This document shows positions 7,938 through 15,610 of a stretch of DNA of 16,332 nucleotides, one piece after another. Numbering within the stretch: the stretch's first letter is position 1; the number at the start of each line of letters is the position of its first letter. A model generated the notes under the pieces. It made no database searches and had not been told where the DNA came from. It saw only the letters and a list, made by a program, of their open reading frames with translations. The translations under genes and the position numbers were made by a program. The stretch is taken from positions 1-16,332 of the forward strand of contig JAFGIH010000851.1 of the NCBI GenBank assembly GCA_016929985.1. The letters are read 5' to 3'. The stretch comes from Thermoleophilia bacterium. GTDB lineage: Bacteria; Actinomycetota; Thermoleophilia; RBG-16-64-13.

Positions 7938-9023
7938 TCAGTCGATGTCCACCGGCACGGCTCGGAGCTCGGCGGCCTTGTCCTCGGGCAGTGTGTCGGC
8001 CGTGAAGACACCGGCGCCGATCTCACTGCCGGCCAGGTATTTGAGCCGTCCCGGCATCCGTAGGGCCGGGTAGATCTGGATGTGGACCTGTGCTTCCGGG
8101 TGGGGAGCGCCGTCGGTCGGCGCCTGGTGGAGGGCCATGATGAGTGGCATCGGCTGCTTCCACAGGCCGTCGAGCTTCAACAGGACCGTCTTTAGAGCTC
8201 GAGCGAAGTCCAGCCGCTCCTCGTCTGTAAGGTCGGCGAGGAACGCCGCCTCCCGCATGGGGATCACCCAGACCTCGTAAGCATACCTGGCGCACACGGG
8301 CACATAGGCCAGACAGTGCCGTCCCTCGTATACGAGCCGGGTTGCCTCCTGACGCTCCAGCCGGGAGTGCTCGGCCAGTAGGCCCTTGCCGCGCTCCGTG
8401 TAGAAGGCCCGCTGGGTCTCGAGCTCCTGGGCCATCACCGGAGGGACGAACGGGTACGCGTAGATCTGTCCGTGGGGATGATGCAGAGTCACCCCTATCT
8501 CCACCCCACGGTTCTCGAACGGGAACACGTATTCGATCCCATCCCGCTTCCCCAGCTCCGTGGTGCGGTCGGCCCACACGTCCACCAGGAGGCGCACATG
8601 ATCCAAGGGAAGCGAGCCAAGCGACGTGTTCGCGTCCTGCGAGTAGACCACCACCTCACACACTCCCCCCGCCGACGCCGTGGGAACGAGGACGCCGGGG
8701 GCCGCGGCGGCGGTCTCTATGAACGTGGGAAAGCGGTTCTCGAAGACCGCGACGTCGTACTCGCCCGGGGGCAACTCGGTGGGATGGTCCGGGTCGCTGG
8801 TGGGACGCAGGGGATTGTAGTCCGGCGGCGGTAGGAAGGTGCGCTCCTGCCGGTGGGTCGCGTACACGACCCACTCACCACGGAGCGGGTGCCAACGCAT
8901 ATGTGGGCTGTGCTCGATCTTCTCGCCGCTGGGGCTCGTCGCCCGGATGCTCTTGTCGATCGGCGAGCGGGAGTAGAGGATCAGCCGCCTCCCGTCGGGC
9001 TTCCGCAGATTGAGACGGTACAA
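7938..9023 (-). CDS. galT: Galactose-1-phosphate uridylyltransferase
   Basis: A 361-residue HIT-superfamily enzyme that swaps UMP between UDP-glucose and galactose 1-phosphate. The active-site HPHGQ (182-186) carries the nucleophilic His184. Flanking family marks are MRWHPLRGEWVVYATHRQER near the N-terminus, VAVFENRFPTF, and HIQIYPALR near the C-terminus. The E. coli enzyme's structural zinc is held by Cys52, Cys55, His115 and His164. Here there is no CxxC in the matching segment (PTSDPDHPTELPPG), and SPDH is replaced by SQDA, so only the HPHGQ histidine remains; this looks like a zinc-less subtype. The RBS AAGGAGG lies 6 bases before a TTG at 9023. A TTG at 9029 directly touches the RBS and is unlikely. 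It is followed one base later by galK. Confidence 0.95.
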   Translation of the reverse strand: MYRLNLRKPDGRRLILYSRSPIDKSIRATSPSGEKIEHSPHMRWHPLRGEWVVYATHRQERTFLPPPDYNPLRPTSDPDHPTELPPGEYDVAVFENRFPTFIETAAAAPGVLVPTASAGGVCEVVVYSQDANTSLGSLPLDHVRLLVDVWADRTTELGKRDGIEYVFPFENRGVEIGVTLHHPHGQIYAYPFVPPVMAQELETQRAFYTERGKGLLAEHSRLERQEATRLVYEGRHCLAYVPVCARYAYEVWVIPMREAAFLADLTDEERLDFARALKTVLLKLDGLWKQPMPLIMALHQAPTDGAPHPEAQVHIQIYPALRMPGRLKYLAGSEIGAGVFTADTLPEDKAAELRAVPVDID

Positions 9024-9111
9024 CTTCAACCTCCTTGTCCGTTTTGACCGCCGTCTACAGAGCCGTTCCCGCCCGCCATCATCGCGGTTGCCCCTTGTTC
9101 ACGCACCGGAC

Positions 9112-9567
9112 TCACAGGAGGCTATAGGCGCCGAGCAACACCCGCCTCGCCTGCCGTTCGGCGATGGACACTGCCATCGTTTTGTTCAGCCACTCGAGTC
9201 TCGGTGCGCGTGTCTCGAAGCGCATGAAGGTGCGGAAGAAGTAGTCCTCCGAGTCGACGGCCTCGCCGCGCGCAAGAGCCTTCAAGACTTCGGTCGGCCC
9301 ATGTCGGTATCCCTGGCTGACGACGCGTATGAACCCTCCGGCCTCCTCCTTCAGGACATAGCGGGCGTCGAGCTCGACCACGCCGTCCGGGCGTGCAAGT
9401 TGCTGGTCTGCACCGCCGGACAGCACCTCACCACGCAGCTCAGGTCCCTCGAAGGTGCCCCCCAGTATGTCGACTACCCGGCGTTCTCCCTGAGGGGTCG
9501 CACCCGTGGGTACCACCTCGCCGACATCCACAACGAGGTTCATCAGGAGCTCGAATCGTGGTCTCAT
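9112..9567 (-). CDS. DUF3237 family protein (function unknown)
   Basis: A 151-residue protein matching the small DUF3237/UPF0311 family: an opening FELLMNLVVDVGEVVPTGAT, then GERRVVDILGGTFEGPELRG, VLSGGADQQLARPDGVVELD, ARYVLKEEAGGFIRVVSQGY and an end with RFETRAPRLEWLNKTMAVSI. These are small beta-barrel-like proteins of unproven role, often near catabolic genes. No signal peptide or membrane helix is visible. The ATG at 9567 has GAGG 7 bases upstream. It sits on the same strand between the AraC-type regulator (202 bases upstream) and galT (88 bases downstream), linking the rhamnose and galactose gene sets. I can support the family but not a function; a ligand-binding or accessory catabolic role is a guess. 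Confidence 0.85.
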   Translation of the reverse strand: MRPRFELLMNLVVDVGEVVPTGATPQGERRVVDILGGTFEGPELRGEVLSGGADQQLARPDGVVELDARYVLKEEAGGFIRVVSQGYRHGPTEVLKALARGEAVDSEDYFFRTFMRFETRAPRLEWLNKTMAVSIAERQARRVLLGAYSLL

Positions 9568-9769
9568 CGTGCAACCTCGTCATCGTCTCGCTCAACAGTG
9601 CTTGTAGAGTCTCTGCCCGTGAGTCCAGCACCGGGTCAGTGCGGCTCCCCGTCCTGGGTCCGCGCCGCCCTTGCGCTTCACACTACCACTGCACGATGCG
9701 AAACGGCGAGCGTGACCATTGACGAGCCCTGTCCCAGCCTCGGCCGCCCGGCGCGGACCGTGGCCGGCG
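9568..9769 (-). other. Spacer between the regulator gene and the DUF3237 gene
   Basis: About 200 bases on the minus strand before DUF3237. I see the GAGG ribosome binding site of that gene and GC-rich sequence, but no convincing promoter or terminator. CTGGAC then 16 bases then TACAAG is the best promoter-like string and is poor. Confidence 0.25.
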
Positions 9770-10831
9770 TCATGACTGTCCCGCCGCGCCCCGTCTGTAT
9801 TCGGCGGGGGTCACCCCGAACTTCTGGCCGAACGCTCTGTAGAAGTAGCTCTTGTCCTCGTAGCCGGAGTCCGCGATCACCTCGGAGATCGGCATGGCGG
9901 TGTTGGCCAGGAGATCGGCGGCGTGCTGGAGTTTGATGGTCTTGACGATCTCTGAGAAACGGCTTCCCGTGAAGGCTTTGATCATCCGGGAGAGATGCGA
10001 TTCGTCATAGCTGAAAAAGTGGGCGGCGCCGGAGAGTGTCACCGTGCGGAAGTTCTGCTGCATGAAGCTGAGTATGGCCACGACGTTCTTCGCGTCTCGG
10101 CCCGAGGCCGAGGCGGTGACGAAGTCGCACTCATGGTCACGCAGAAGGTAGATGAAGAACTCCTGCAACAGGGCCCGGAGCAGTCTGTCCTTGTACTTGT
10201 GGTCTTGCCGGCCTACTTCCATCATCCGGAGCACCACCGGGGTCAGCTCCTCAGTGTCGGAGGCTCGGCAAAGCATGTAAGGGTAGTACGAGTTGCAGTA
10301 CAAGACCCGGGTGAAGAAATCGGAGATGATGTCGTTGGCCTTCAAGAGGTCTATGAACGTGGAGCGGAACGTGTCCTTCCTGATGAGGATGTTGGTCAGC
10401 AGCGTGTCTTCGTCGAACACGAGCAGGGCATGCTCCGTGCCGGGGGCGATGAAGCACACGTCGCCTGCGCCCAGCCCCAGACAGCCGCCGCCGATGTCTT
10501 GCGAGAACGAGCCTGACAGCACGTACTGCAGCTCGAAGAAATGGTGGGCATGAGAAAGGGCGGGCATGAAGCGCGGGTGCACGTTCATGAACATGTCGGC
10601 GCCCCTGTCGAAGAAGAGGTCCTCGTCCAGAACGGAGCCGTCGGTGATGCCCTCGACCACTCTGACGAACTCGGCCTCGTCGGCAGGATGTCCGCGGAGA
10701 ATATCCCGCACCTCGGGCGGGGCGTCGTCCAGATTCGTGCAGGAGAGGCCGGAGGTGTGAATGAGTCGGAACGCCCGCTCGGTGGCGGTGAGCGGTCTGA
10801 GGGCGTCGATGCCCGTTGCGTTGAGCGCCAT
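9770..10831 (-). CDS. AraC-family transcriptional regulator (likely sugar-responsive)
   Basis: A 353-residue regulator. The middle (about 85-150) is a cupin-like sugar-sensing fold (SHAHHFFELQYVLSGSF, then LGAGDVCFIAPGTEHALLVF). The C-terminus (about 248-347) holds the two helix-turn-helix units of AraC proteins, ending in the signature SGYEDKSYFYRAFGQKFGVT followed by PAEYRR. An N-terminal segment of about 80 residues precedes the cupin. The ATG at 10831 has GGAGG 6 bases upstream. It follows rhaI on the same strand after 97 bases and precedes DUF3237, galT and galK. By position it probably controls the rhamnose genes, and perhaps the galactose genes too; rhamnose regulators RhaS/RhaR are AraC proteins as well. 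The actual inducer is unknown. Confidence 0.93.
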   Translation of the reverse strand: MALNATGIDALRPLTATERAFRLIHTSGLSCTNLDDAPPEVRDILRGHPADEAEFVRVVEGITDGSVLDEDLFFDRGADMFMNVHPRFMPALSHAHHFFELQYVLSGSFSQDIGGGCLGLGAGDVCFIAPGTEHALLVFDEDTLLTNILIRKDTFRSTFIDLLKANDIISDFFTRVLYCNSYYPYMLCRASDTEELTPVVLRMMEVGRQDHKYKDRLLRALLQEFFIYLLRDHECDFVTASASGRDAKNVVAILSFMQQNFRTVTLSGAAHFFSYDESHLSRMIKAFTGSRFSEIVKTIKLQHAADLLANTAMPISEVIADSGYEDKSYFYRAFGQKFGVTPAEYRRGAAGQS

Positions 10832-10928
10832 GATGACCCTCCGCTCTGCTGTGGATTTTGGGCCGCCGACTACGGCGCCAATCTAAGCATGTAGCCCTGC
10901 CCGATGCGAGGGCCAAGACGGAACGCGC

Positions 10929-12074
10929 TCAGACGCCGCGGGCTCTCCTCCGGGCGGCTCGTCTCGCCGCCAGGTCGGACGTCCGCAGCGCCGAGACGGG
11001 GTCGGCCTCGGCGCCGAGGCTCCGGCGCGTGCTTGCACAAAGCTCACGGACGTCGGTAGCGAAGGCGTCCAGGAGCACCCGGTGTGCGCCGAGCACGTCG
11101 CCGCCTTTCTGAGCGGCGCTCAGCGCGTCCCGGTCCACGAGCAGGGCCTTCGCGTACGTCTCTTGGATGTTCATCACCGTGAGTACCATCGCTTCCATCT
11201 TGGGCTCGATGTTGAAGCTCTGGTCGATCGTCAACCGCGGCAGGGCCGCGTCGCCGGCCGTCAGCTCGACGAAGATGAGGAAGAGGCCAAAGGGGTCCAG
11301 CGACCCGGCGATGAGGTCGTCGTCGGCGTAGCGCCGGCTATTGAGGTGGATACCGCCGAGGCGGCCCTCCATCGAGAGCAGAGCGACGATCTGCTCGACG
11401 TTCGCTCCCTGCAGGTGGTGGCCCAGGTCGACGAGGACGTGAGCCCGGTCCCCGAGCGACCGGCACAAGAGTACAGCTGAGCCCCAGTCGGCCAAGTCGG
11501 TGGCGTAGAACGCCGGCTCGAACGGCTTGTACTCCACGAGCAGCTCTTGCTCGGGGGGCAAGACAGCGTACACGGCCTCGAGCGCGGCGGTCATGCGCCG
11601 CCTGCGCTCCCGCAGATCGTCTTGCCCCGCGTAGTTGGTGCCATCGGCGAGCCAGAGCGATTGAGCGGTGGACCCAAGCTCCGTCGCGATCCGCACGCAA
11701 TCGAGCATATGCTTGAGCGCCTTCCCCCTGATCCTGGGGTCCGGGTTGGTGAGGGAGCCCAGCCTGTAGTCCGGGTCTTGGAAAAGGTTGGGATTGACCG
11801 CTCCAGCCCGTAGTCCGGCGGCCTCGATGTGCGAGCGCAACATCAGCAGGTCCTCCACTGCGTCCCACGGGAAGTGCAAAGCCACGGCCGGAGCAGTGCC
11901 GGTGAGCCTGTGGACCTCGGCGGCGTCGTCCACCCGTTCGAACACGTCTTGAGGGGCGTCCTTTTGGGGGAAGACGCCGAACCGCGTGCCGGAGTCGGAG
12001 AACCCCCACGATGGAGTCTCGACCTCCAAACGGGCGAGCCGTTCTTGGATCACGGTATCGCTGGATCTGCTCAC
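10929..12074 (-). CDS. rhaI: L-rhamnose isomerase (Gram-positive/Streptomyces subtype)
   Basis: A 381-residue TIM-barrel enzyme converting L-rhamnose to L-rhamnulose with divalent metals, in the cytoplasm. Visible marks: WLADGTNYAGQ (141-151), the metal-ligand Glu181 in EYKPFEP, Asp216 and His219 in VLVDLGHH, and His243 with Asp251-253 in GGIHLNSRRYADDD. Length fits the shorter RhaI type rather than E. coli RhaA. The start is decided by signals: GGAGG stands 5 bases before a GTG at 12074 whose bases overlap the rhaB stop as GTGA. An in-frame ATG at 12086 has no RBS of its own and in fact contains that GGAGG. The overlap implies coupled translation behind rhaB. The last 35 residues are arginine/alanine-rich. 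Confidence 0.94.
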   Translation of the reverse strand: MSRSSDTVIQERLARLEVETPSWGFSDSGTRFGVFPQKDAPQDVFERVDDAAEVHRLTGTAPAVALHFPWDAVEDLLMLRSHIEAAGLRAGAVNPNLFQDPDYRLGSLTNPDPRIRGKALKHMLDCVRIATELGSTAQSLWLADGTNYAGQDDLRERRRRMTAALEAVYAVLPPEQELLVEYKPFEPAFYATDLADWGSAVLLCRSLGDRAHVLVDLGHHLQGANVEQIVALLSMEGRLGGIHLNSRRYADDDLIAGSLDPFGLFLIFVELTAGDAALPRLTIDQSFNIEPKMEAMVLTVMNIQETYAKALLVDRDALSAAQKGGDVLGAHRVLLDAFATDVRELCASTRRSLGAEADPVSALRTSDLAARRAARRRARGV

Positions 12075-13585
12075 TTGTGCCTCCATGATCGTTCTGCGGC
12101 CGCCGTGCGGGCGGTCGGGGCCACTCCGAGGAACCGCTGGTACATCTCGTCTGCTTCCCCGGTGCCGGTTCTGGGAAGATATCGGCGGACCGATACCGAC
12201 GCTCGCGCGACCTCCCGCATCTCCTTCTCTCCGGAAATATAGCCGAGAGCGGCCGCCTGCATCAGTATGTTCCCAAGAGCCGACGCCTCTGCCGGCCCAG
12301 CGATGATCTCGCGCCGGGTGATGTCGGCGGTGAGTTGGCAGAGAAGCTCATTGCGTGAACCTCCGCCCACCACTTGGACCGAACCGATCGTCCTCGTGGT
12401 GAGACGCTCAAGCTCCTCGAGGACCGAGCGATATGCACAGGCCAGAGAGAAGAAGATCGAGCGTATCATGGCCCCTCTATCCTGCGGGACCGGTTGGCCG
12501 GTCTTCCGGATCAGAGTCTCGATCCTCGTGGGCATGTCGCCCGGATAGCCCAGCGAGGGATCGTCGGGGTCGAACAGGGCCGTTGGACCGTTGGCGGCAG
12601 CGGCGAGCCGGACGAGTTCGTCATAGCCGGTGGCCGGGTTCCCAGTGCTCCAAGCGGCGCGGCACTGCTGCACCAGCCAGAGGCCCATGACGTTCCGCAG
12701 CAGACGGGTCGTGCCGAACACCCCGCGCTCGTTCGACAGGCCGGCGGCGCGGGCGGCCTCGCTCAGCACGGGGCCGTCCATCTGGAGGCCGAGCAGCGAC
12801 CAAGTGCCCGAAGACAGAACTGCCGCCCCGGGACCACTGGAGGGTACCCCCGCGAAGGCCGCAGCCGTGTCGTGGGCGGCTGTCGCTACCACGGGGATGC
12901 CCTCGGGCAGACCAAGGGTCTCTGCGTGAGTCTCCAGCAGCGGCCCGAGGACGGTGCCGGGTTCAACGGTGTCAGAGAAAAGACGCCCCGGGAGGCCGAG
13001 ACGGTCGACGACATCGTGGGCCCACTCGCCTGTCCGCGCGTCGAGCAGACCTGTGGTCGACGCCGCCGTGCGTTCGTTCGCCGGCACTCCGCAGAGCCAG
13101 TAGGCGATCAAGTCGGGGATGAGGGCGATGCGGTGGGCCGCCGAAAGAGCGGGCGACCCTTCCTCGGCGAGCAGTTGGCAGGAGGTGTTGATCGGCATCG
13201 GGCGGATACCGGTGATCGCGTACGCTTCGCGCGCCGGCATGAGGTCGGCGGCTCGTTCCATCTGCCCCTCGGTCCGCCGGTCGCGGTAGTGAAAGGGCAG
13301 GCCGAGGAGCCGGTGGTCTTCATCGAGAAGGCCGTAGTCTACGCCCCACGCATCCACTGCGATCCCGCGGATCGGTCGGGAGCGCCCCGCCACCCCTACC
13401 CACTTCAGGCTCTGGCGGAAGAGCTGGAGTGTATTCCAGTGCAGCCCGTCAGGCAGCTCCACCGGCCGGTTCGCGAACCGGCCGGCCTCCTCCAGCCTGA
13501 CCACGCCTCGTTCCAACCGGCCCACGACCACCCGGCCGGACTCGGCTCCCAGGTCGATCGCGACGAATGCCGGCGCCGGGTCCAT
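12071..13585 (-). CDS. rhaB: Rhamnulokinase
   Basis: A 504-residue FGGY-family carbohydrate kinase making L-rhamnulose 1-phosphate from rhamnulose and ATP. The first phosphate loop DLGAESGRVVVGRL (11-24) follows the start closely. Further marks are IAVDAWGVDYGLLDEDHRLL, the HDTAAAFAGVP segment with its catalytic Asp, SSGTWSLLGL, and the ATP-site VVGGGSRNELLCQLTAD near residue 410. Length agrees with E. coli RhaB. I chose the ATG at 13585, 8 bases after the rhaD stop; the frame is open to 13750, but that part lies inside rhaD and is not kinase-like. The RBS is weak, so coupling with rhaD is likely. Its stop overlaps the rhaI start by 4 bases. Confidence 0.96.
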   Translation of the reverse strand: MDPAPAFVAIDLGAESGRVVVGRLERGVVRLEEAGRFANRPVELPDGLHWNTLQLFRQSLKWVGVAGRSRPIRGIAVDAWGVDYGLLDEDHRLLGLPFHYRDRRTEGQMERAADLMPAREAYAITGIRPMPINTSCQLLAEEGSPALSAAHRIALIPDLIAYWLCGVPANERTAASTTGLLDARTGEWAHDVVDRLGLPGRLFSDTVEPGTVLGPLLETHAETLGLPEGIPVVATAAHDTAAAFAGVPSSGPGAAVLSSGTWSLLGLQMDGPVLSEAARAAGLSNERGVFGTTRLLRNVMGLWLVQQCRAAWSTGNPATGYDELVRLAAAANGPTALFDPDDPSLGYPGDMPTRIETLIRKTGQPVPQDRGAMIRSIFFSLACAYRSVLEELERLTTRTIGSVQVVGGGSRNELLCQLTADITRREIIAGPAEASALGNILMQAAALGYISGEKEMREVARASVSVRRYLPRTGTGEADEMYQRFLGVAPTARTAAAERSWRHK

Positions 13586-13593
13586 TTCGTCGA

Positions 13594-14367
13594 TCAGAGC
13601 TCGTCCAACTGAGCGTCGGAGAGTCCGTCGGGCTCGAAACCGGCGCTCTTCACCATGAGGAAGACCTTGGCGGACTTCTCCGCCGTGTCGATGAGGTCGA
13701 ACGCCTCGAAGACGTCTCTGCCCACCGCGACGCACCCGTGCTTCTCCCACAGCACCAGGCGATGCTGCTTGAGGATGTCGACCGTGGCGTCGGCGAGCGT
13801 CTCGCTCCCCGGCAGACAGTAGGGGACCAGGCCCACCCCGTCGGGCATCACTATCTTCATCTCCGGATGCATGGACCAGAGGAGACGGTTGAGCGTGTCG
13901 GTGGATAGATACCGGCCGATATGGGTGAGGGCGAGCAGGTGATCAGGGTGGGTGTGTAGGACCACGTGCTTGTCGGGGTCGTTCACGCGCAGGTGGGCGT
14001 GGATGCCTATGTGTGAGGGGAACTCCGAGGTCAGCGGGGCGGTGTCTATGCCCGGTTCACTCACAATGTAGTAACCGGCGAAGTCGTCCGCCATCCTGGC
14101 GAGGAACACATGTTCCTCGGGCTTCTTCGCAATATCCCTGAAGCGGGCCCCGGTCGCGGTCACGAGAAAGCAGCGCCCGGCAAGCTCTGGATAGCTCCTC
14201 TCCGTCTCCACCTTCGCGGACCCGGGACAGTGATCCATGCATCCGTACTCGTCGGTCACATCGACGGATACGTTGCCCGCGTTTCGCTCCGCCCACCCGC
14301 GCGCTGAGATCAGTCCCGCTATCTCCGCTATGTCCTTGAGAACCTGCTCCATGCTCAGCCGTCCCAT
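13594..14367 (-). CDS. rhaD: Rhamnulose-1-phosphate aldolase (class II)
   Basis: A 257-residue zinc aldolase cleaving L-rhamnulose 1-phosphate to dihydroxyacetone phosphate and L-lactaldehyde. It belongs to the class II aldolase/adducin family: GWAERNAGNVSV (24-35), the catalytic Glu115 in LTSEFPSHI, zinc ligands His138 and His140 in HTHPDH, and a third histidine, His210, in WEKHGCVAVG. Length is normal. The ATG at 14367 is used; an alternative ATG at 14352 would also leave the family core whole, and neither has a good RBS. It is the first gene of the rhaD-rhaB-rhaI operon, divergent from the hydrolase gene. A TATACG box (14405-14410 on the minus strand) and a palindromic motif lie upstream. 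Confidence 0.96.
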   Translation of the reverse strand: MGRLSMEQVLKDIAEIAGLISARGWAERNAGNVSVDVTDEYGCMDHCPGSAKVETERSYPELAGRCFLVTATGARFRDIAKKPEEHVFLARMADDFAGYYIVSEPGIDTAPLTSEFPSHIGIHAHLRVNDPDKHVVLHTHPDHLLALTHIGRYLSTDTLNRLLWSMHPEMKIVMPDGVGLVPYCLPGSETLADATVDILKQHRLVLWEKHGCVAVGRDVFEAFDLIDTAEKSAKVFLMVKSAGFEPDGLSDAQLDEL

Positions 14368-14402
14368 CTGTTCGTCCGCTCTGCACCAGTCCAGGAGCGA
14401 CT

Positions 14403-14427
14403 ATCGTATACCCCAGGAGGTCACCTC
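14403..14427 (-). promoter_or_regulatory. Possible rhaD operon promoter with adjacent palindrome
   Basis: On the minus strand a TATACGAT box (14403-14410) could be the -10 of the rhamnose operon, giving a leader of about 30 bases. Just upstream of it lies GAGGT-C-ACCTC (14417-14427 on the plus strand), a 5-bp-arm palindrome falling where the -10/-35 spacer would be. No good -35 stands at 17 bases, which suits an activator-dependent promoter such as AraC proteins serve. This is a proposal, not a proven site. Confidence 0.35.
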
Positions 14428-14592
14428 GTCTCAGTCGCGCTGCATTGAGTCAAAATAAGCCACCGCACGGCTCTGGTTTAGCCCATTACCGCAGGGCTTG
14501 GGTCCGAGTAGGCTGGGGTCATCGGGGTGGCGCACCCGCATCTGCGCGTCCCCCCATGACACAGCCGAAGAAGCGGACAACCCGACAATGGC
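14428..14592. other. Divergent region between rhaD and the hydrolase gene
   Basis: This holds TTGACT on the minus strand (14448-14453), inside TGAGTCA-type symmetry, but no -10 at a fitting distance. I see no gene. An ATG at 14588 is in frame with the hydrolase but lies directly before, not after, its RBS. Confidence 0.3.
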
Positions 14593-14605
14593 GGAGGTCA
14601 CCTCC
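14593..14605 (+). promoter_or_regulatory. RBS of the hydrolase gene inside a perfect palindrome
   Basis: GGAGGT-C-ACCTCC has perfect 6-bp arms. Its GGAGG lies 8 bases before the ATG at 14606 and decides that start. The first 12 bases are identical to 14416-14427 upstream. In mRNA the ACCTCC arm could pair with the Shine-Dalgarno bases, so it may be a translational switch, an operator, or chance. Confidence 0.45.
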
Positions 14606-15544
14606 ATGGACGATATGACCCGGCGGGTCGGGGAGCAGATGAAGCGTGAAGCCGCCAGGATGGAAGAGCTGAATCCCGTCATACCCGTCCGTGGCATCCG
14701 GGAGAGGGTGCGCCTCGAGGGGCGGACGATCGACACGGTGTTCTATCCCGCGGGAGTGAAGAGTGCTCCCATCATCTTCGCGTTCCACGGCGGCGGCTAC
14801 CTGTTCGGCGGCTGTGCTCTCGACGACAACATGCACCACACGCTACGGGACGCGCTGAAGGCCAACGTGGTCTCGGTGGGATACCGCACAGGCGAAGAGC
14901 ACCCCTTCCCCTGCGCAGTCGACGACGGTTACGACACGATGAAGCACTACATCGAGGGCGAGGGCGTCGACCACGAGTTCGATCGCAGCAGGATCGCGAC
15001 CTTCGGCAGCAGCGCCGGAGGCAACATGGCCGTGGCCACGAGCATCCTGGCCCGCCGGCGCAAGGAGTTCCGGGTGGGGATGCAGATACTCAACTACCCG
15101 TTCTTGGACGCGGCTTCGCCGGTGGAGTGCAAGGGCTACGCCCCGGAGGACATCCCCATGTTCCGCTACTTCAACGAAGCCCACGCCACGCCCGAGCAAT
15201 GGAGGGACCCGTTGATGTCGCCCATACTCGCGGGTGACGGGGACTTCGATCGAGCGCTGCGCGTGGTCGTTATCCCGGCGGAGAAAGACCCGCTGCGCCA
15301 CGAGGCCGAGATCTACGCCAACCGGCTCCGTAATCTGGGCATCGACGTGGCTGAGCACGTAGCGGCCGGCCAGGGCCACGGCTACTTCGAGTTTGCTTTC
15401 CATGACGCCATCGAGGGCTATTGCCCAGCGTACCTTACCGCGGCGGCCGCGGACGGGTCGATCCACCGGGAAAGAGACGCCGCCTTGAACTTCATCACAG
15501 TGCATTGGGAGAGATGGATCGGCAAACGAGGGTGCTCCGACTGA
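14606..15544 (+). CDS. Alpha/beta hydrolase, hormone-sensitive-lipase-like esterase
   Basis: A 312-residue esterase of the alpha/beta-hydrolase fold-3 (HSL) type. The oxyanion motif HGGGY is at 61-65, the nucleophile Ser136 in GSSAGG (134-139), the acid probably Asp228 in PAEKDPL, and the base His258 in GQGHGYFEF. There is no signal peptide, so it probably works inside the cell on a small ester. The start is the ATG at 14606 behind GGAGG; the same frame is open from 14498 without an RBS. It is divergent from the rhamnose operon and 66 bases upstream of the oxidoreductase gene. Removal of acetyl or other acyl groups from plant-derived sugars would fit the setting but is only inferred; the true substrate is unknown. 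Confidence 0.9.
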   Translation: MDDMTRRVGEQMKREAARMEELNPVIPVRGIRERVRLEGRTIDTVFYPAGVKSAPIIFAFHGGGYLFGGCALDDNMHHTLRDALKANVVSVGYRTGEEHPFPCAVDDGYDTMKHYIEGEGVDHEFDRSRIATFGSSAGGNMAVATSILARRRKEFRVGMQILNYPFLDAASPVECKGYAPEDIPMFRYFNEAHATPEQWRDPLMSPILAGDGDFDRALRVVVIPAEKDPLRHEAEIYANRLRNLGIDVAEHVAAGQGHGYFEFAFHDAIEGYCPAYLTAAAADGSIHRERDAALNFITVHWERWIGKRGCSD

Positions 15545-15610
15545 GGCGTATCCGGGGGGTCGCCTCACACGGGACGAGCAAGGGCGCAAACGTCAGATAG
15601 GGGGACGATC

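Noticed and set aside
9024..9029. TTG at 9029 as the galT start
   Set aside because: It abuts the AAGGAGG with no spacer. The TTG at 9023 has the proper 6-base spacing.
12075..12086. ATG at 12086 as the rhaI start
   Set aside because: The GGAGG lies inside codons 1-3 of this reading and is placed right for the GTG at 12074, which overlaps the rhaB stop as GTGA.
12374..13612. 412-codon open frame on the plus strand opposite rhaB
   Set aside because: It lies wholly antisense to a well-supported rhamnulokinase and rhaD end, has no RBS and no family resemblance. Long antisense frames are expected in GC-rich DNA.
14448..14453. TTGACT as -35 of the rhaD promoter
   Set aside because: The only good -10-like box is 37 bases away, far beyond a working spacer.
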